Notes: a model not told the origin generated them from the sequence alone. DNA of 64,000 bases from VAZQ01 sp963841705 (GCA_963841705.1 CAWJDY010000079.1:59517-123516), one strand, 5' to 3'; numbered from the stretch's first letter, positions 44,372 through 53,972 are shown. Numbers and translations are program-made.

Positions 44372-45790
44372 TTATTGCCGGCCATAGACATCGTCGATGC
44401 GCATGATGTCGTCCTCGCCCAGATAGCTGCCGACCTGAACCTCGATCAGCTCGAGGGGAATCTTCCCTGGATTGGCAAGACGATGAACGCTGCCGATCGG
44501 AATGTAGATCGATTCGTTCTCATGCACGGTGCGAACGTCCTGATGCAACGTGACCTCTGCGGCTCCGCTGACCACGACCCAGTGCTCCGAGCGGTGGAAG
44601 TGTTTTTGCAGCGACAGCTTGCTGCCCGGCTTCACGACGATGCGCTTCACTCTGTAGCGTGCGGCCAGGTCCACGTCCTGATAATAGCCCCACGGTCGAT
44701 AGATGCGGCGGTGCTCGACCGCGGCGCGATGGTTTTGGGTCTTGAGCTGCTCGACGAGTCCCTTCACTTCCTCGGCTCGGGTGCGCGGAACCACGAGAAC
44801 CGCATCCGAGGTTGCAACGACAATGACATCATCGAGGCCGATCACGGTCGTGAGTATCGAGTCTTCGGAGCGCACCAGGCTGTTGCGAGTGTCGGACAGC
44901 AAAGCTGGTCCTTCGACGGCGTTGCCCGCCGCATCGTGATCCAGCAGGTCCCACACCGCGCTCCAGCTGCCGATGTCCGACCAGCCGAGATCGGCCGGAA
45001 CCACTGCCGCACGCTTGGTGCGTTCCATGACCGCATAGTCGATCGACTTCTTCGGCGCGCGCGCGAATGGCTCAGGTGCAAGCCGCAGAAAGTCGAGGTC
45101 GCGGGTTGCGCCTGCGACCGATGCGTTCACGGCTTCGGCCATGAGCGGCTCGAACTGTTCGATCTCACGCCACATGGTTGCGGCATGAAAGAGAAAGTTG
45201 CCGCTGTTCCAGAGATAATTATCGGCGACGTATTTCGACGCCGTCTCCGCATCGGGCTTTTCCACGAAAGCCTCAACCTCGCGCACGCCGGCGCCGTTGA
45301 CGGCTTTTCCCGCGCGAATATAGCCGTAATTGGTTGCGGCATAGGTCGGATGAATGCCGAACGTCACGATGCGGCCCTGCGCAGCCGTCTCGGCTGCATC
45401 TCGACACGCGTGGCGGAAATCGGATGTCTTGCGAATCACGTGGTCGGCCGCGAGCATGAGCACCAGAGCTTCAGGATCGCGTTCGCTCGCCAGCACGGCT
45501 GCGACCGCAACCGCCGGCCCCGAATCCCGGCGCACAGGTTCGAGCACGATATCCGCGCTGACGGGGCAGTCACGCAGTTGTTCGGCGACGACGAAACGGA
45601 ATTCAGAATGGGTGATGACGATGGGACGCGCAAACAGATCGGGGTCGCAGACCCGCCGCATTACCTGCTGAAAGGTCGAGCCTTGGCCGATCAAAGGCAC
45701 GAACTGCTTCGGCATGCTCTCGCGGGACACCGGCCAGAGCCGGGTACCTGCTCCGCCACACATGATCACCGGAATGATTCGGAACGGCAT
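44372..45790 (-). CDS. manC: mannose-1-phosphate guanylyltransferase / mannose-6-phosphate isomerase
   Basis: The 472-residue bifunctional enzyme opens with the sugar-nucleotidyltransferase motif MCGGAGTRLWPVSRESMPKQ and VEAFVEKPDAETASKYV. It closes with the type II PMI cupin: RPWGYYQDVDLAARYRVKRI and LSLQKHFHRSEHWVVVSG, the metal-binding part. It makes GDP-mannose and isomerises fructose-6-phosphate to mannose-6-phosphate, supplying Gmd in this locus. It is transcribed towards ugd. Confidence 0.95.
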   Translation of the reverse strand: MPFRIIPVIMCGGAGTRLWPVSRESMPKQFVPLIGQGSTFQQVMRRVCDPDLFARPIVITHSEFRFVVAEQLRDCPVSADIVLEPVRRDSGPAVAVAAVLASERDPEALVLMLAADHVIRKTSDFRHACRDAAETAAQGRIVTFGIHPTYAATNYGYIRAGKAVNGAGVREVEAFVEKPDAETASKYVADNYLWNSGNFLFHAATMWREIEQFEPLMAEAVNASVAGATRDLDFLRLAPEPFARAPKKSIDYAVMERTKRAAVVPADLGWSDIGSWSAVWDLLDHDAAGNAVEGPALLSDTRNSLVRSEDSILTTVIGLDDVIVVATSDAVLVVPRTRAEEVKGLVEQLKTQNHRAAVEHRRIYRPWGYYQDVDLAARYRVKRIVVKPGSKLSLQKHFHRSEHWVVVSGAAEVTLHQDVRTVHENESIYIPIGSVHRLANPGKIPLELIEVQVGSYLGEDDIMRIDDVYGRQ

Positions 45791-45887
45791 TCAACGAGAA
45801 CCCCTCCAGAACCGGACACGGGAGGCTGTCCGGGGCAATATCCCATAAGCGAGCAGGCCTGTTGCGAGCAACTCCACTCGCTGGACT

Positions 45888-45962
45888 GTAGCCCGGATGG
45901 CGCGCCTTTCGCGCCATCCGGGGGACGGCCTCCCCGGATTGCGAAGACGCAATCCGGGCTAC
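45888..45962. repeat. GTAGCCCGGAT palindromic element
   Basis: Outer arms GTAGCCCGGAT and ATCCGGGCTAC enclose two hairpins, GATGGCGCG/CGCGCCATC and CCGGATTGCG/CGCAATCCGG. It is one of the mosaic palindromes that pepper this window and lies upstream of manC. Confidence 0.75.
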
Positions 45963-46042
45963 GCAGATTGCCGGCCTGAGCGCAACTATTACGGGTGAAG
46001 ATTACGGGCCATTGTAAACAGCAATGAATCTACAATGATTTT

Positions 46043-46099
46043 TCAACCTTTGATAGAGTAACCGGCCGGGTTGCCGCTTTGGCCTTTCTGAAATCGCAT
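46043..46099 (-). pseudogene. DUF5681-type N-terminal fragment
   Basis: An ATG with a good ribosome-binding site (AAAGGGAGAAACAGAC) opens MRFQKGQSGNPAG, the sequence I recognise as the start of DUF5681 proteins, often linked to phage or mobile DNA. The frame ends after 18 codons. Nothing resembling the rest of the protein follows, so this is a stub. The 720-base gap from 45791 to 46511 otherwise holds only palindromes. Confidence 0.5.
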
Positions 46100-46341
46100 G
46101 TCTGTTTCTCCCTTTGGCAGGATGTGGCAACTGTCTTTCGTTCCGGGGGCCCCCCTGGTGCTTTTGCGCGCGGCCGAAAAACATCCCCTGGCGATCGGTA
46201 TGCCGCTCACGGAAAAGCCCGGCACGATCTTCGGCCGGGTTCTTCTGTGTTCTCTATATAACCACTATTTGTTCACAACTTCAAGCGACCGCGAGTTGTA
46301 AATTGCAAGATCGGGCTTGGGCTGTCGTCCCGGCGCCATTG

Positions 46342-46370
46342 GTAGGGGCCGGTTTCAAACCGGCCCCTAC
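46342..46370. repeat. perfect 14-bp inverted repeat (GTAGGGGCCGGTTT/AAACCGGCCCCTAC)
   Basis: The two 14-base arms are separated by one base. It is too symmetric to be chance and lacks a T-run. It lies about 140 bases beyond the 3' end of the GT4 glycosyltransferase gene and is probably another dispersed palindrome. Confidence 0.7.
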
Positions 46371-46511
46371 GTATCGGCGTAGCCCGCATGCGCCGGTGGG
46401 GTCGCGCCACAGGCGCGCCCTGGTGCCGACACATGCGGGTGTGTCCCCGGATCTCGCGGCGCGCGCGCGAAGCCGCAACCCACAGCAGAGCACGCGCGCC
46501 GCTCATCCGGG

Positions 46512-47750
46512 CTACATGTCGGCACCACCGTCAGGCGTGCGTTGCTCGAGCATGCTTCGGTAGAGGGCGATGAGATCGCGCCCTATCCGCTCGCTGGAAA
46601 ACTCCTGCTCGACCAGCAGCCGGCTCGCGGCGCCGAAGCGGCGCCGAAGCTCGGGGTCGAGCGCCAGCCGGTCGATCGCTTCCGCGAGTGCTTCGATATC
46701 GTCGATGGGGACTAAAAGTGCGTTATGATCGTGGCGCGCTATATCGCGGCAGCCCGGCACGTCGGTCGCGATCAGAGGTCTGCCGCAAGCCGCGGCCTGG
46801 AGCAGGCTGAGCGGCAACCCTTCCCGATGCGATGGCAGGACGGCGATGTGGACGGATGTCCAAAGCGCGGCAATATTCTCCACAAATCCCAAACAGGAAA
46901 CGTTGCGGCGCCTGCCCCATTCGCTGATCTCTTCCTCCGGGATGGAGCCTGCGTTTGCCACATCCGGCGTACCCGCAATCATTAATCGAATATCCCGACC
47001 GCGGGCGCAGAGGCATCCGTGGGCCTCAACCAGAGTGCGGATTCCCTTTGCTTCCACCAGGCGGCCCAGAAATCCGATCGTGACCAGACCACCTGGCTCG
47101 GGCGAAGGCCCCATGAGATCGATGTCGACCCCAGATCCGGGGATGAGCGCAATCTGGCCGGGATCTACTCCGAAGCTTTCCATCACTGCGCGGTCATCGC
47201 GATTTTGCACCAGTACCACCGATTCGGTGCGACTCAGGAGCTTGCCCAGCACCGGTGTGACGATAGCGCGAGTAGCCCGGATTTTCGGCTCCTTGCTTAT
47301 GAACAACGTTCCAAGCCCGGTCATTGCGTTGACACACACCGTCGGAAGTCCGGTAGCGGCAAACGATCCAACCAGGGTTGCCGGCAGCGCTACGTGATGC
47401 GCGAGATCCGGCCTGAGCTCGCGGTAAAGTCGACGGACTTCGCGCAGCACGCGAAAGAGATCGCGCGGGTCCAGGCTGCCACGGCGCCACGAGATGGGAT
47501 GGAGGTGAAAACCTTCGGCCTCTATCGCCGAGCCGTGGCGGTCGACACGGGTTGCGACGTGGACCTCGAAGCCTGCTGCCCGCGCTGCACGCGCCATCGG
47601 GAGGCGATGCGACACGAAATACCAGTCCTCGGTTACGAGGTAGATGACAATGGGCTTGCGCCTTGCGCGGCCGAGCCGAGCCTGGTTGACTTCGGCGCAG
47701 TCCTGCAGTGGTTGAGCCCATTCAACCGATTCGCATTGTGGCTCGTTTAT
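46512..47750 (-). CDS. glycosyltransferase family 4 protein (apparent ATA start)
   Basis: The core is a complete GT4 (GT-B fold) enzyme: IVIYLVTEDWYFVSHRLPMA at the N-terminus, VTIGFLGRLVEAKGIRTLVE at the donor-domain start, and VLPSHREGLPLSLLQAAACG, the E-x7-E donor site. It probably adds a sugar to a lipid-linked repeat of the local polysaccharide. No ATG, GTG or TTG lies in frame between the epimerase stop and the core. The best site is GAGGAGG, five bases, then ATA AAC GAG at 47750-47748, giving 412 residues. The only canonical alternative is a GTG at 47933, 187 bases inside the epimerase gene. Confidence 0.85.
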   Translation of the reverse strand: MNEPQCESVEWAQPLQDCAEVNQARLGRARRKPIVIYLVTEDWYFVSHRLPMARAARAAGFEVHVATRVDRHGSAIEAEGFHLHPISWRRGSLDPRDLFRVLREVRRLYRELRPDLAHHVALPATLVGSFAATGLPTVCVNAMTGLGTLFISKEPKIRATRAIVTPVLGKLLSRTESVVLVQNRDDRAVMESFGVDPGQIALIPGSGVDIDLMGPSPEPGGLVTIGFLGRLVEAKGIRTLVEAHGCLCARGRDIRLMIAGTPDVANAGSIPEEEISEWGRRRNVSCLGFVENIAALWTSVHIAVLPSHREGLPLSLLQAAACGRPLIATDVPGCRDIARHDHNALLVPIDDIEALAEAIDRLALDPELRRRFGAASRLLVEQEFSSERIGRDLIALYRSMLEQRTPDGGADM

Positions 47751-48928
47751 GAGATCCTCCTCGAGGAGCGGATTGCACCGAGATAACCGCGCTCTTTCTC
47801 TGCCTGGTCCACCTCTCCGCCTGCGCTCAGCGTCGCGGTCAATTCGCTCACTGCCCCCATGATGTGATAAAGACTTGTTGCCCGCGCCGGCTCCTCGACA
47901 AACTTGCCGCTTGCGTCCAATCGGTCGAACCACAGGCCCGGCTTTTTTAAATCAAGAAAGCGCAGCAAAGCTGCGACGGCGCCGGCAATCTGGGCATCGT
48001 CCCGACCGTCAATGCGATAAGCTCGAATCCGCTCCGCCTGGGCCCAGAGCCTTGCCACCGGATCATGCACGCTGCCATCGATGAGCACGGCGTTGATGGC
48101 GACAGCCCGGCCCGGGTCGATGCCATGGGCATCCGCGAAGACGATGAGCCTTGATGCAGCGTCCGGTCTCGGAGAGTGGGTGTAGTCGGCCCAGCGATAC
48201 AGCAGAAAAGCCCATTCGTAGTGATGCCCCGGCTCACAAATGCTCCCGGCGATCCCGGGCGCAGGGGTCCAATCCGCAGCGAAGAATTCGCGCAGCGCGC
48301 CGGTCTTCTTCTCGATCATTTTTTCAACGCATAAAGCCACGAGGGAATCCGCCATTCGGCGCCACCCCGGATCGGGATCGAGAGCAATCCATGCGAGCGC
48401 CGCCTCAAGCAGATGCATATGCGGATTGGCCTGTAGACCTGAGGGATCTTCGATGAACCCCGCAACAGGATGAGCGTATTTTTCTTCAAGAGTAGTGCGT
48501 AGCTGCACGGCCATCTGACGCCAGCCGGCACCCTCCCCGAATGCTGCGTGGGCGCTCGCATAGGCGAGCAGAGCAAATGCCTGGTTGTAGAGCTCAAATC
48601 GCGCATCTCGGCATCGGCGGTCGAGATCCACGATAGAGTTGATGGTCCCGTCGGAACGGACGAAGTGGTTACGGAGATAAAGCAGCGCATGGTTGGCTGC
48701 TTCGTCCCACGGGCCTTCCCAACCGAGTTGACCCGCCTCACAATACGAGAAGGCCTGCCGCGCAATCGAGCGTGCGCGGTGCGGGTGCGCCACCGGTCTG
48801 CCTTCAAGATCGATGGCCTCATGGAAGCCGCCCCGAGCATGATCGGCTCCCAGCTCCCACCACAGCGGCAGCGCGTGATTGCCAAGCCAGGTCCGAAGCG
48901 TGTGCACTTGCGCGGCAAGATCTCTCAT
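47747..48928 (-). CDS. AGE-family epimerase/isomerase
   Basis: From MRDLAAQVHTLRTWLGNH the product has 393 residues; a start at 48958 adds ten. It is an (alpha/alpha)6-barrel of the N-acylglucosamine 2-epimerase family: LPLWWELGADHARGGFHEAI near the start, ARSIARQAFSYCEAGQLGW, NPHMHLLEAALAW with the conserved His, and EPGHHYEWAFLLYRWADYTH, the active-site histidine block. Related enzymes epimerise N-acetylglucosamine/mannosamine or isomerise mannose and fructose. Its TAA stop overlaps the presumed ATA start of the GT4 gene as ATAA. It is divergent from the WlbA-like gene. Confidence 0.88.
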   Translation of the reverse strand: MRDLAAQVHTLRTWLGNHALPLWWELGADHARGGFHEAIDLEGRPVAHPHRARSIARQAFSYCEAGQLGWEGPWDEAANHALLYLRNHFVRSDGTINSIVDLDRRCRDARFELYNQAFALLAYASAHAAFGEGAGWRQMAVQLRTTLEEKYAHPVAGFIEDPSGLQANPHMHLLEAALAWIALDPDPGWRRMADSLVALCVEKMIEKKTGALREFFAADWTPAPGIAGSICEPGHHYEWAFLLYRWADYTHSPRPDAASRLIVFADAHGIDPGRAVAINAVLIDGSVHDPVARLWAQAERIRAYRIDGRDDAQIAGAVAALLRFLDLKKPGLWFDRLDASGKFVEEPARATSLYHIMGAVSELTATLSAGGEVDQAEKERGYLGAIRSSRRIS

Positions 48929-49214
48929 TGCGTGTATTTGACCGGCCTCTCTTGGCACCTCTCTTGGCAGGGTACACCCTTCCTACGGCGTGTTGGCAGC
49001 CCAGATCGTCCTGACCAGATCGGCCGCGTCACCCGCTATTCAGCGGACCATGCTTACGCTAATCCGCCCCGCGCGCTCCAGTGATAATCGGCGTTGCCTA
49101 GGGGCGCACCCGTTCGGGGGGTCCTGATACAACCGGCGCTGGTCCGCCGTGTAATTCTTTGACTTAAATCGTGTGCATGGCCGGGAGCGCGGGAATTGCC
49201 AGGGCGATCTCGAC

Positions 49215-50264
49215 ATGCTAGGGAGGGCCGCCAATCAGCACGGAGGGGGTCTGTTGCCTTTAGAGGTTGAATCCGCGGATCTGGGCTCACATCCCCGATT
49301 GCGTATCGGCGTAGTCGGCGTGGGGGTCATGGGGAGCAATCACGCGCGCGTCCTCGCCGATATGGCAGGGGTAAGGCTGGTGGGCGTGGCAGACCCTGAT
49401 TCGAAGCAGGGGGAGATGGTAGCCGGGGCGCTGGGCTGTGCAGCCTTCCGCGATGCCGAGGGTTTGCTTGCAGCAGGCGTGGATGCGGTCACGATCGCCG
49501 CGCCAACCCACCTCCACCTCGAGCTGGCAGTGACCTGTATCAGGCGCGGCGCGCATGTTCTGGTGGAGAAGCCTATTGCTCCGTCGGTGGCGGAAGGGCG
49601 TGCCATCATCGCAGCGGCCCGGCACGCCGGTGTTTCGCTGATGGTAGGCCACGTCGAGCGGTTCAACCCCACCGTGGAGGCGATCAAGCGCGCGATTCGC
49701 GCGGAGGATATCCTGTCGATAGCCATTACCCGCGTGGGCCCATTTCCGCCGCGAATGTCCAACGTGGGCGTGGTGATCGACCTTGCGGTGCACGATATCG
49801 ATCTGATCCGCTGGTTCACCGAATCAGAGATAGCCGAAGTGCAACCTCAGCTGTCGAGCGCCGTCGCTGAGCGCGAGGATATCGCGCTGCTCCAGTTCCG
49901 GACTGCCTCCGGCGTGCTCGCTCACATCAACACGAACTGGCTCACTCCATTCAAGGCACGCAACGTGACCGTTGCAACCCGGAACAAATACATCATGGGC
50001 GACCTGCTGACCCGGCAGGTCACCGAGTGCTTCGGTTTTCAACCGGATGGCAGCTATTCGATGCGGCATCTCTCGGTCGGTCACGCCGAACCCCTGCGTG
50101 CGGAGCTGCAGTCGTTCGTGGAAGCGATCCGCGACGCAAGAGAGCCGGCAGTTTCCGGCGAGGAGGCCGTGGCAAGCCTTGAAATCGCCATCCGTTGCCT
50201 TGACAGCGGAGCGGCTCGGAGCGTCGGCCACCGCCGAGCGGGTCCGCGCAGGGTGATAGGCTAA
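49215..50264 (+). CDS. Gfo/Idh/MocA family oxidoreductase (WlbA/WbpB-like)
   Basis: About 349 residues. RIGVVGVGVMGSNHARVLAD is the Rossmann motif, GAHVLVEKPIAPSVAEGRAI the EKP signature, and GVVIDLAVHDIDLIRWFTES the catalytic His region (HDIDLI). GHVERFNPTVEAIKRAI is typical of enzymes that oxidise UDP-linked amino sugars at C3. In this polysaccharide block it may make an amino-sugar precursor. The start is uncertain: 49173, 49215 or later in-frame codons are all possible. The first 35 residues are not conserved in the family. Confidence 0.88.
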   Translation: MLGRAANQHGGGLLPLEVESADLGSHPRLRIGVVGVGVMGSNHARVLADMAGVRLVGVADPDSKQGEMVAGALGCAAFRDAEGLLAAGVDAVTIAAPTHLHLELAVTCIRRGAHVLVEKPIAPSVAEGRAIIAAARHAGVSLMVGHVERFNPTVEAIKRAIRAEDILSIAITRVGPFPPRMSNVGVVIDLAVHDIDLIRWFTESEIAEVQPQLSSAVAEREDIALLQFRTASGVLAHINTNWLTPFKARNVTVATRNKYIMGDLLTRQVTECFGFQPDGSYSMRHLSVGHAEPLRAELQSFVEAIRDAREPAVSGEEAVASLEIAIRCLDSGAARSVGHRRAGPRRVIG

Positions 50265-50349
50265 GCCAGTTTCTCGGCGACGGGCCTGGGCACTGCATTT
50301 TTCACGGGCTGCCTCATTTTAGACATCGCGGGGACGATGAGATCCTGTT

Positions 50350-50445
50350 TGTAGGGTGGGCAAACCTTTCCCCGGCTCCGATCGGGGGTCACCTGCTGAT
50401 TGAATTACCTGCTCAGCATCGGAGCGGTTTGCCCACGCGCAGACT
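50350..50445. repeat. GTAGGGTGGGCAAACC palindromic element
   Basis: GGTGGGCAAACC (about 50356-50367) is echoed by GGTTTGCCCACGC near 50430, and CGGCTCCGATCG by AGCATCGGAGCG. It occupies the gap between the WlbA-like gene and murJ. The same GTAGGGTGG- start appears in the bioA/bioF gap. Confidence 0.6.
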
Positions 50446-50515
50446 GGCGGCCCCACTCAGAGGCGTGGACATACTTGCGGCGATCCGTTTGCGAATGAGG
50501 CGCGGGCAGGCCCCG

Positions 50516-52048
50516 ATGGTCGGACACATTTTTACTGTCGGCGGCTTGACCCTGCTGTCACGACTTAGCGGCTTTGCAAGGGACATCGTGCTCGCCGCGG
50601 TGCTCGGCGCAGGCCCCGTCGCCGACGCGTTCTTTGTAGCGCTGAGATTGCCCAATCATTTTCGTGCGATTTTCGCGGAAGGCGCCTTCAATGCGGCGTT
50701 CGTCCCGGCCTACGCCCGCATTCGCAAACAAAGCGGAGCAGATTGCGGCAGAATATTCGCTGACCGGGTTTTTACTTTGCTGTTGGCGAGCCAGGTCATT
50801 CTGCTCGCGGCCGCGCTCTTGTTCACGCCTACGCTGATCACCCTCCTCGCACCGGGATTCACCGAGGACGCTCTGCGGTTTGGCCTGGCGGTGGAGCTCA
50901 CGCGGATCACATTTCCATATCTGCTGCTCGTCTCCCTGGTTACCCTGTATGGCGGGATCCTCAACGCGTTATCCCGATTTGCAGCAGTCGCGGCTGCCCC
51001 TATTCTGCTCAACGTCGCCATGATTGTCACCCTCATGCTGGCGGCGTTCTTTCCATCGCCCGGCCAGGCTGCAGCCTGGGGGGTGTTGCTGGCGGGAATT
51101 CTGGAGCTGCTGCTCGTAGGCGGCGATGCGCTGCGCAACGACGTGCTGGCGAGCCTGCGCTGGCCGAAATGGGATGAGGACGTGAAGCGCTTCTTCCGGG
51201 CGCTTCTGCCTGCCACGATCGGCTCGGCCGGCGTCCAGGTCGCGCTGTTTGCCGATACCATTATTGCCAGCTTTCTTTCTGCCGGGGCACTCTCGGCCCT
51301 GTACTATGCAGATCGGCTCAATCAGTTGCCGATCGGCGTGGTCGGCATTGCCGCCGGCACCGTGGTTTTGCCGGAAATGGCGAGTCGGATCGCATCCGGC
51401 GACGAACGAGGTGCGCATCGCGCGCAAGCGCGCGCCATCGAATTTACGCTGCTCCTGTCGATCCCTTGCGTGGTCGCGTTTCTCCTGGTGCCCGATCTGA
51501 TCATGCGGGCCTTGTTCGTGCGCGGCGCATTCACTGCATCGGATGCCAGCGCCGCCGGGCAGACGCTCTCCGCCTATGCCGTGGGCCTGTTGCCTTTCGT
51601 GCTGATCCGCAGCGCCACGGCCACCTTTTTCGCTCGCGGGGATACCGCGACCCCGGTCAAGGCATCGCTGACCGCGGTGGCAGTGAATGTGCTGCTCAAG
51701 ATCGTCCTGATGCGGCCCTTTGCGCAGGTCGGTCTTGCTCTGGCGACGTCGATCGGCGCGTGGCTCAATCTAGGGCTGGTCACATGGTTTGCGGCGCGCC
51801 AAGGCCACTTCACGTTTGATCCCCGGTTGCGCAAGAGCATCGGCGGGCTCCTCGGAGCGGGCTGCGTGCTTACCGTCGTCCTCTGGTTGGCGCAGGCCGG
51901 GATGGCGCGGATTTGGCCCGCCGCTGCGCCTTTGCACGATTATATCGCGCTGCTCAGCCTCGCAATCGTAGGAGCGCTGGCTTATGGCGCCGCTTTGCTT
52001 GCATTCTTTGGCACGGAGCTGCGCAAGAATATCAAACTACGCTTTTGA
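50516..52048 (+). CDS. murJ: MurJ/MviN family lipid flippase
   Basis: From MVGHIFTVGGLTLLSRLSGF the product has 510 residues and about 14 helices. FARDIVLAAVLGAGPVADAF, RAIFAEGAFNAAFVPAYARI and YYADRLNQLPIGVVGIAAGT are MurJ signatures, including conserved charged residues of the lipid II cavity. MurJ flips peptidoglycan lipid II. Its place here, beside polysaccharide genes and away from glnD, leaves open that it is a second copy serving another lipid-linked sugar. A longer frame starts at 50429. Confidence 0.9.
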   Translation: MVGHIFTVGGLTLLSRLSGFARDIVLAAVLGAGPVADAFFVALRLPNHFRAIFAEGAFNAAFVPAYARIRKQSGADCGRIFADRVFTLLLASQVILLAAALLFTPTLITLLAPGFTEDALRFGLAVELTRITFPYLLLVSLVTLYGGILNALSRFAAVAAAPILLNVAMIVTLMLAAFFPSPGQAAAWGVLLAGILELLLVGGDALRNDVLASLRWPKWDEDVKRFFRALLPATIGSAGVQVALFADTIIASFLSAGALSALYYADRLNQLPIGVVGIAAGTVVLPEMASRIASGDERGAHRAQARAIEFTLLLSIPCVVAFLLVPDLIMRALFVRGAFTASDASAAGQTLSAYAVGLLPFVLIRSATATFFARGDTATPVKASLTAVAVNVLLKIVLMRPFAQVGLALATSIGAWLNLGLVTWFAARQGHFTFDPRLRKSIGGLLGAGCVLTVVLWLAQAGMARIWPAAAPLHDYIALLSLAIVGALAYGAALLAFFGTELRKNIKLRF

Positions 52049-52118
52049 CGCGACGAAATTCCAGCTGCACATGCGGCCGCCATCCGGCGGGATCTCGGTT
52101 CTGATTACACGACGGCTC

Positions 52119-53675
52119 TCATTGCCTGATCGGAACCGGCGCGGAAGGGGGAATGGCAACGATGGCGTAGCGTTCGGAGCGGCCTTCGCTGCCCCAATAG
52201 GAGCGCCTGATCTCCACTTCCTTGCGCCTCGCGCCGGGCACGGCAGCCGCGCGCGCATCGGCTGCGCCCAGACAGATAACCGAGGTCATTGGGCAGAGCA
52301 GCGCAACACCGTCCCTTGCGATCAGCGCTTCTTCTTGCGGCGTTGCCGGTCGCTCGAGCAGATGAACCACGGCGGGGTGCTCGCGCAGGTAAAAAGGAAC
52401 CCCATAGGTGAACGTTTCCGTGCTCCCAAACACCTTCAGTGGCGCGTCAATCGCCTCCCGCCAGAACCGATCGACGGTCTTGGCCAGCACCGAGGCGTGC
52501 CCCTCCTCAGGGGCTCCAATCCGGTGCACGGCGAAGCCGATCGCGGGAGCGGCGGCAAGCATGAGCAACGGGAACACAGCTGCGGCCGCGACGATGCGGG
52601 CGGCGTCTTTGCGCGCAATCGTCACCAGCGGAGAGGACAACAGCATCACCGGCAAGAGGGTCCAGGCCGACATCGACCACAGCGACGTCAACCGCACCCC
52701 GCCTAAAGGCGCCGCCAGCACGGGGATCAGCAAGGTTGCCCAGAAGGCGGCGGCTGCGAGTTTGCGGTGCAGATCGAGCGGCCAAAGCATGTCCCAGAGC
52801 ACCTTTTGACTGGGCCGCGCAACCACAAGCACTATCAGGATGGGAATCAGGGCATATGCGGCACTTCCCGCCGCGTAGCCGATGACCCCCTCCAAAGAGG
52901 AGGCCAAGCTCGCCTCTCCATGCACCAAAAGCGCATAGGAGAAAGGCGAAAAATCATTGTCGAGGAGCCAAATAAGATGTGGGGCGAGCACCAGCCCACC
53001 AGAAACCACGGTAATCCAGGGCGCCGCTGAGCGGAAATAATCGGCCCGGCGAGGGTCCGCCACCGCTGCCACCGCCAAGCCCAACAGCAGCACTATGGAC
53101 CAATACTTTCCATACATTGCCAGTGCGGCGAAGCACCCTGCAAGCGCGGCGTCGAGCAATCGCCGTGTTTCAAACGAACGCAGAAAGAACAGGGTGGTTG
53201 CGGCCCATAAAGGCATCAAGACGGTATTCGGGTTGAACTTCAGAGCATGGAAGTTGAAGAAGGGCACCAGCGTAAGCAGCGCCACACCGAGGACTCGTTT
53301 TTCCCCGTCGAGAAATTGCGCGTAGAGCCGCCACGCGATCCACAGAGCAAGCGCGGCATTTGTGGTCGCAAGCAGGTAATAGGCCCTATCGGTCGTCGGA
53401 AACACGCTGAACCAGAGGCGCACGATCAGCATCGTCAACGGCGGGTGCTTGGGATAGCCCAGTGCCAATTCACGAGCCAGCGTGAACTGTTCCGACATGT
53501 CGATGTGGATGTCCTGGCTGCCCTTGGCGATGACCCCGTAGGCGGTCCACAGCACGACATAAACGATGAGAGCCAGCACCGCCGCTCGTTCCCGCCGCGT
53601 GGCATCGTTCAGAGGGCTCAGCAAATGGTCCGCAAGCTGCGTCGCGGGACCGATGGCGCGCGTCAGTGCCGGCAT
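52119..53675 (-). CDS. GT39-like membrane glycosyltransferase (ArnT/PMT superfamily)
   Basis: The 518-residue product has about ten hydrophobic helices and the first-loop acidic pattern SQDIHIDMSEQFTLARELAL followed by GYPKHPPLTMLIVRLWFSVF, typical of GT-C transferases that use polyprenyl-phosphate sugars. FHALKFNPNTVLMPLWAATT and LLLGLAVAAVADPRRADYF are membrane segments. A soluble C-terminal domain ends the protein. It probably decorates a lipid or glycan on the periplasmic side. It converges on murJ. Confidence 0.85.
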   Translation of the reverse strand: MPALTRAIGPATQLADHLLSPLNDATRRERAAVLALIVYVVLWTAYGVIAKGSQDIHIDMSEQFTLARELALGYPKHPPLTMLIVRLWFSVFPTTDRAYYLLATTNAALALWIAWRLYAQFLDGEKRVLGVALLTLVPFFNFHALKFNPNTVLMPLWAATTLFFLRSFETRRLLDAALAGCFAALAMYGKYWSIVLLLGLAVAAVADPRRADYFRSAAPWITVVSGGLVLAPHLIWLLDNDFSPFSYALLVHGEASLASSLEGVIGYAAGSAAYALIPILIVLVVARPSQKVLWDMLWPLDLHRKLAAAAFWATLLIPVLAAPLGGVRLTSLWSMSAWTLLPVMLLSSPLVTIARKDAARIVAAAAVFPLLMLAAAPAIGFAVHRIGAPEEGHASVLAKTVDRFWREAIDAPLKVFGSTETFTYGVPFYLREHPAVVHLLERPATPQEEALIARDGVALLCPMTSVICLGAADARAAAVPGARRKEVEIRRSYWGSEGRSERYAIVAIPPSAPVPIRQ

Positions 53676-53972
53676 GTCGTCAACTCACTCGCCATTTGGG
53701 GTGTTGGTTGGCTCGCAACTTAACGGACTGGTGCGCAACGTTGTAGCGTATGGCTCTCTGCATTACTCCCTATGTTGTTCGCCCCAAAAATGCGTCCGCG
53801 GTATGGTGACGGTGCTGAAAAGCGCCCTGTCCTAGCGTCGGATTTCCCGCACCAGCATGAATGCTTCGGCTGCGTCGCAACCGACGGTGGCGCCTCGCCT
53901 CGCCGGCATGCTCGGCGGACAGCTGCGCGACGCCGAAGATCGTGCTGTCGCGTCACTCTCCCCGGTAGTTGC

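Noticed and set aside
44375..45979. 534-codon plus-strand frame opposite manC
   Set aside because: Antisense shadow of a complete, motif-bearing ManC protein.
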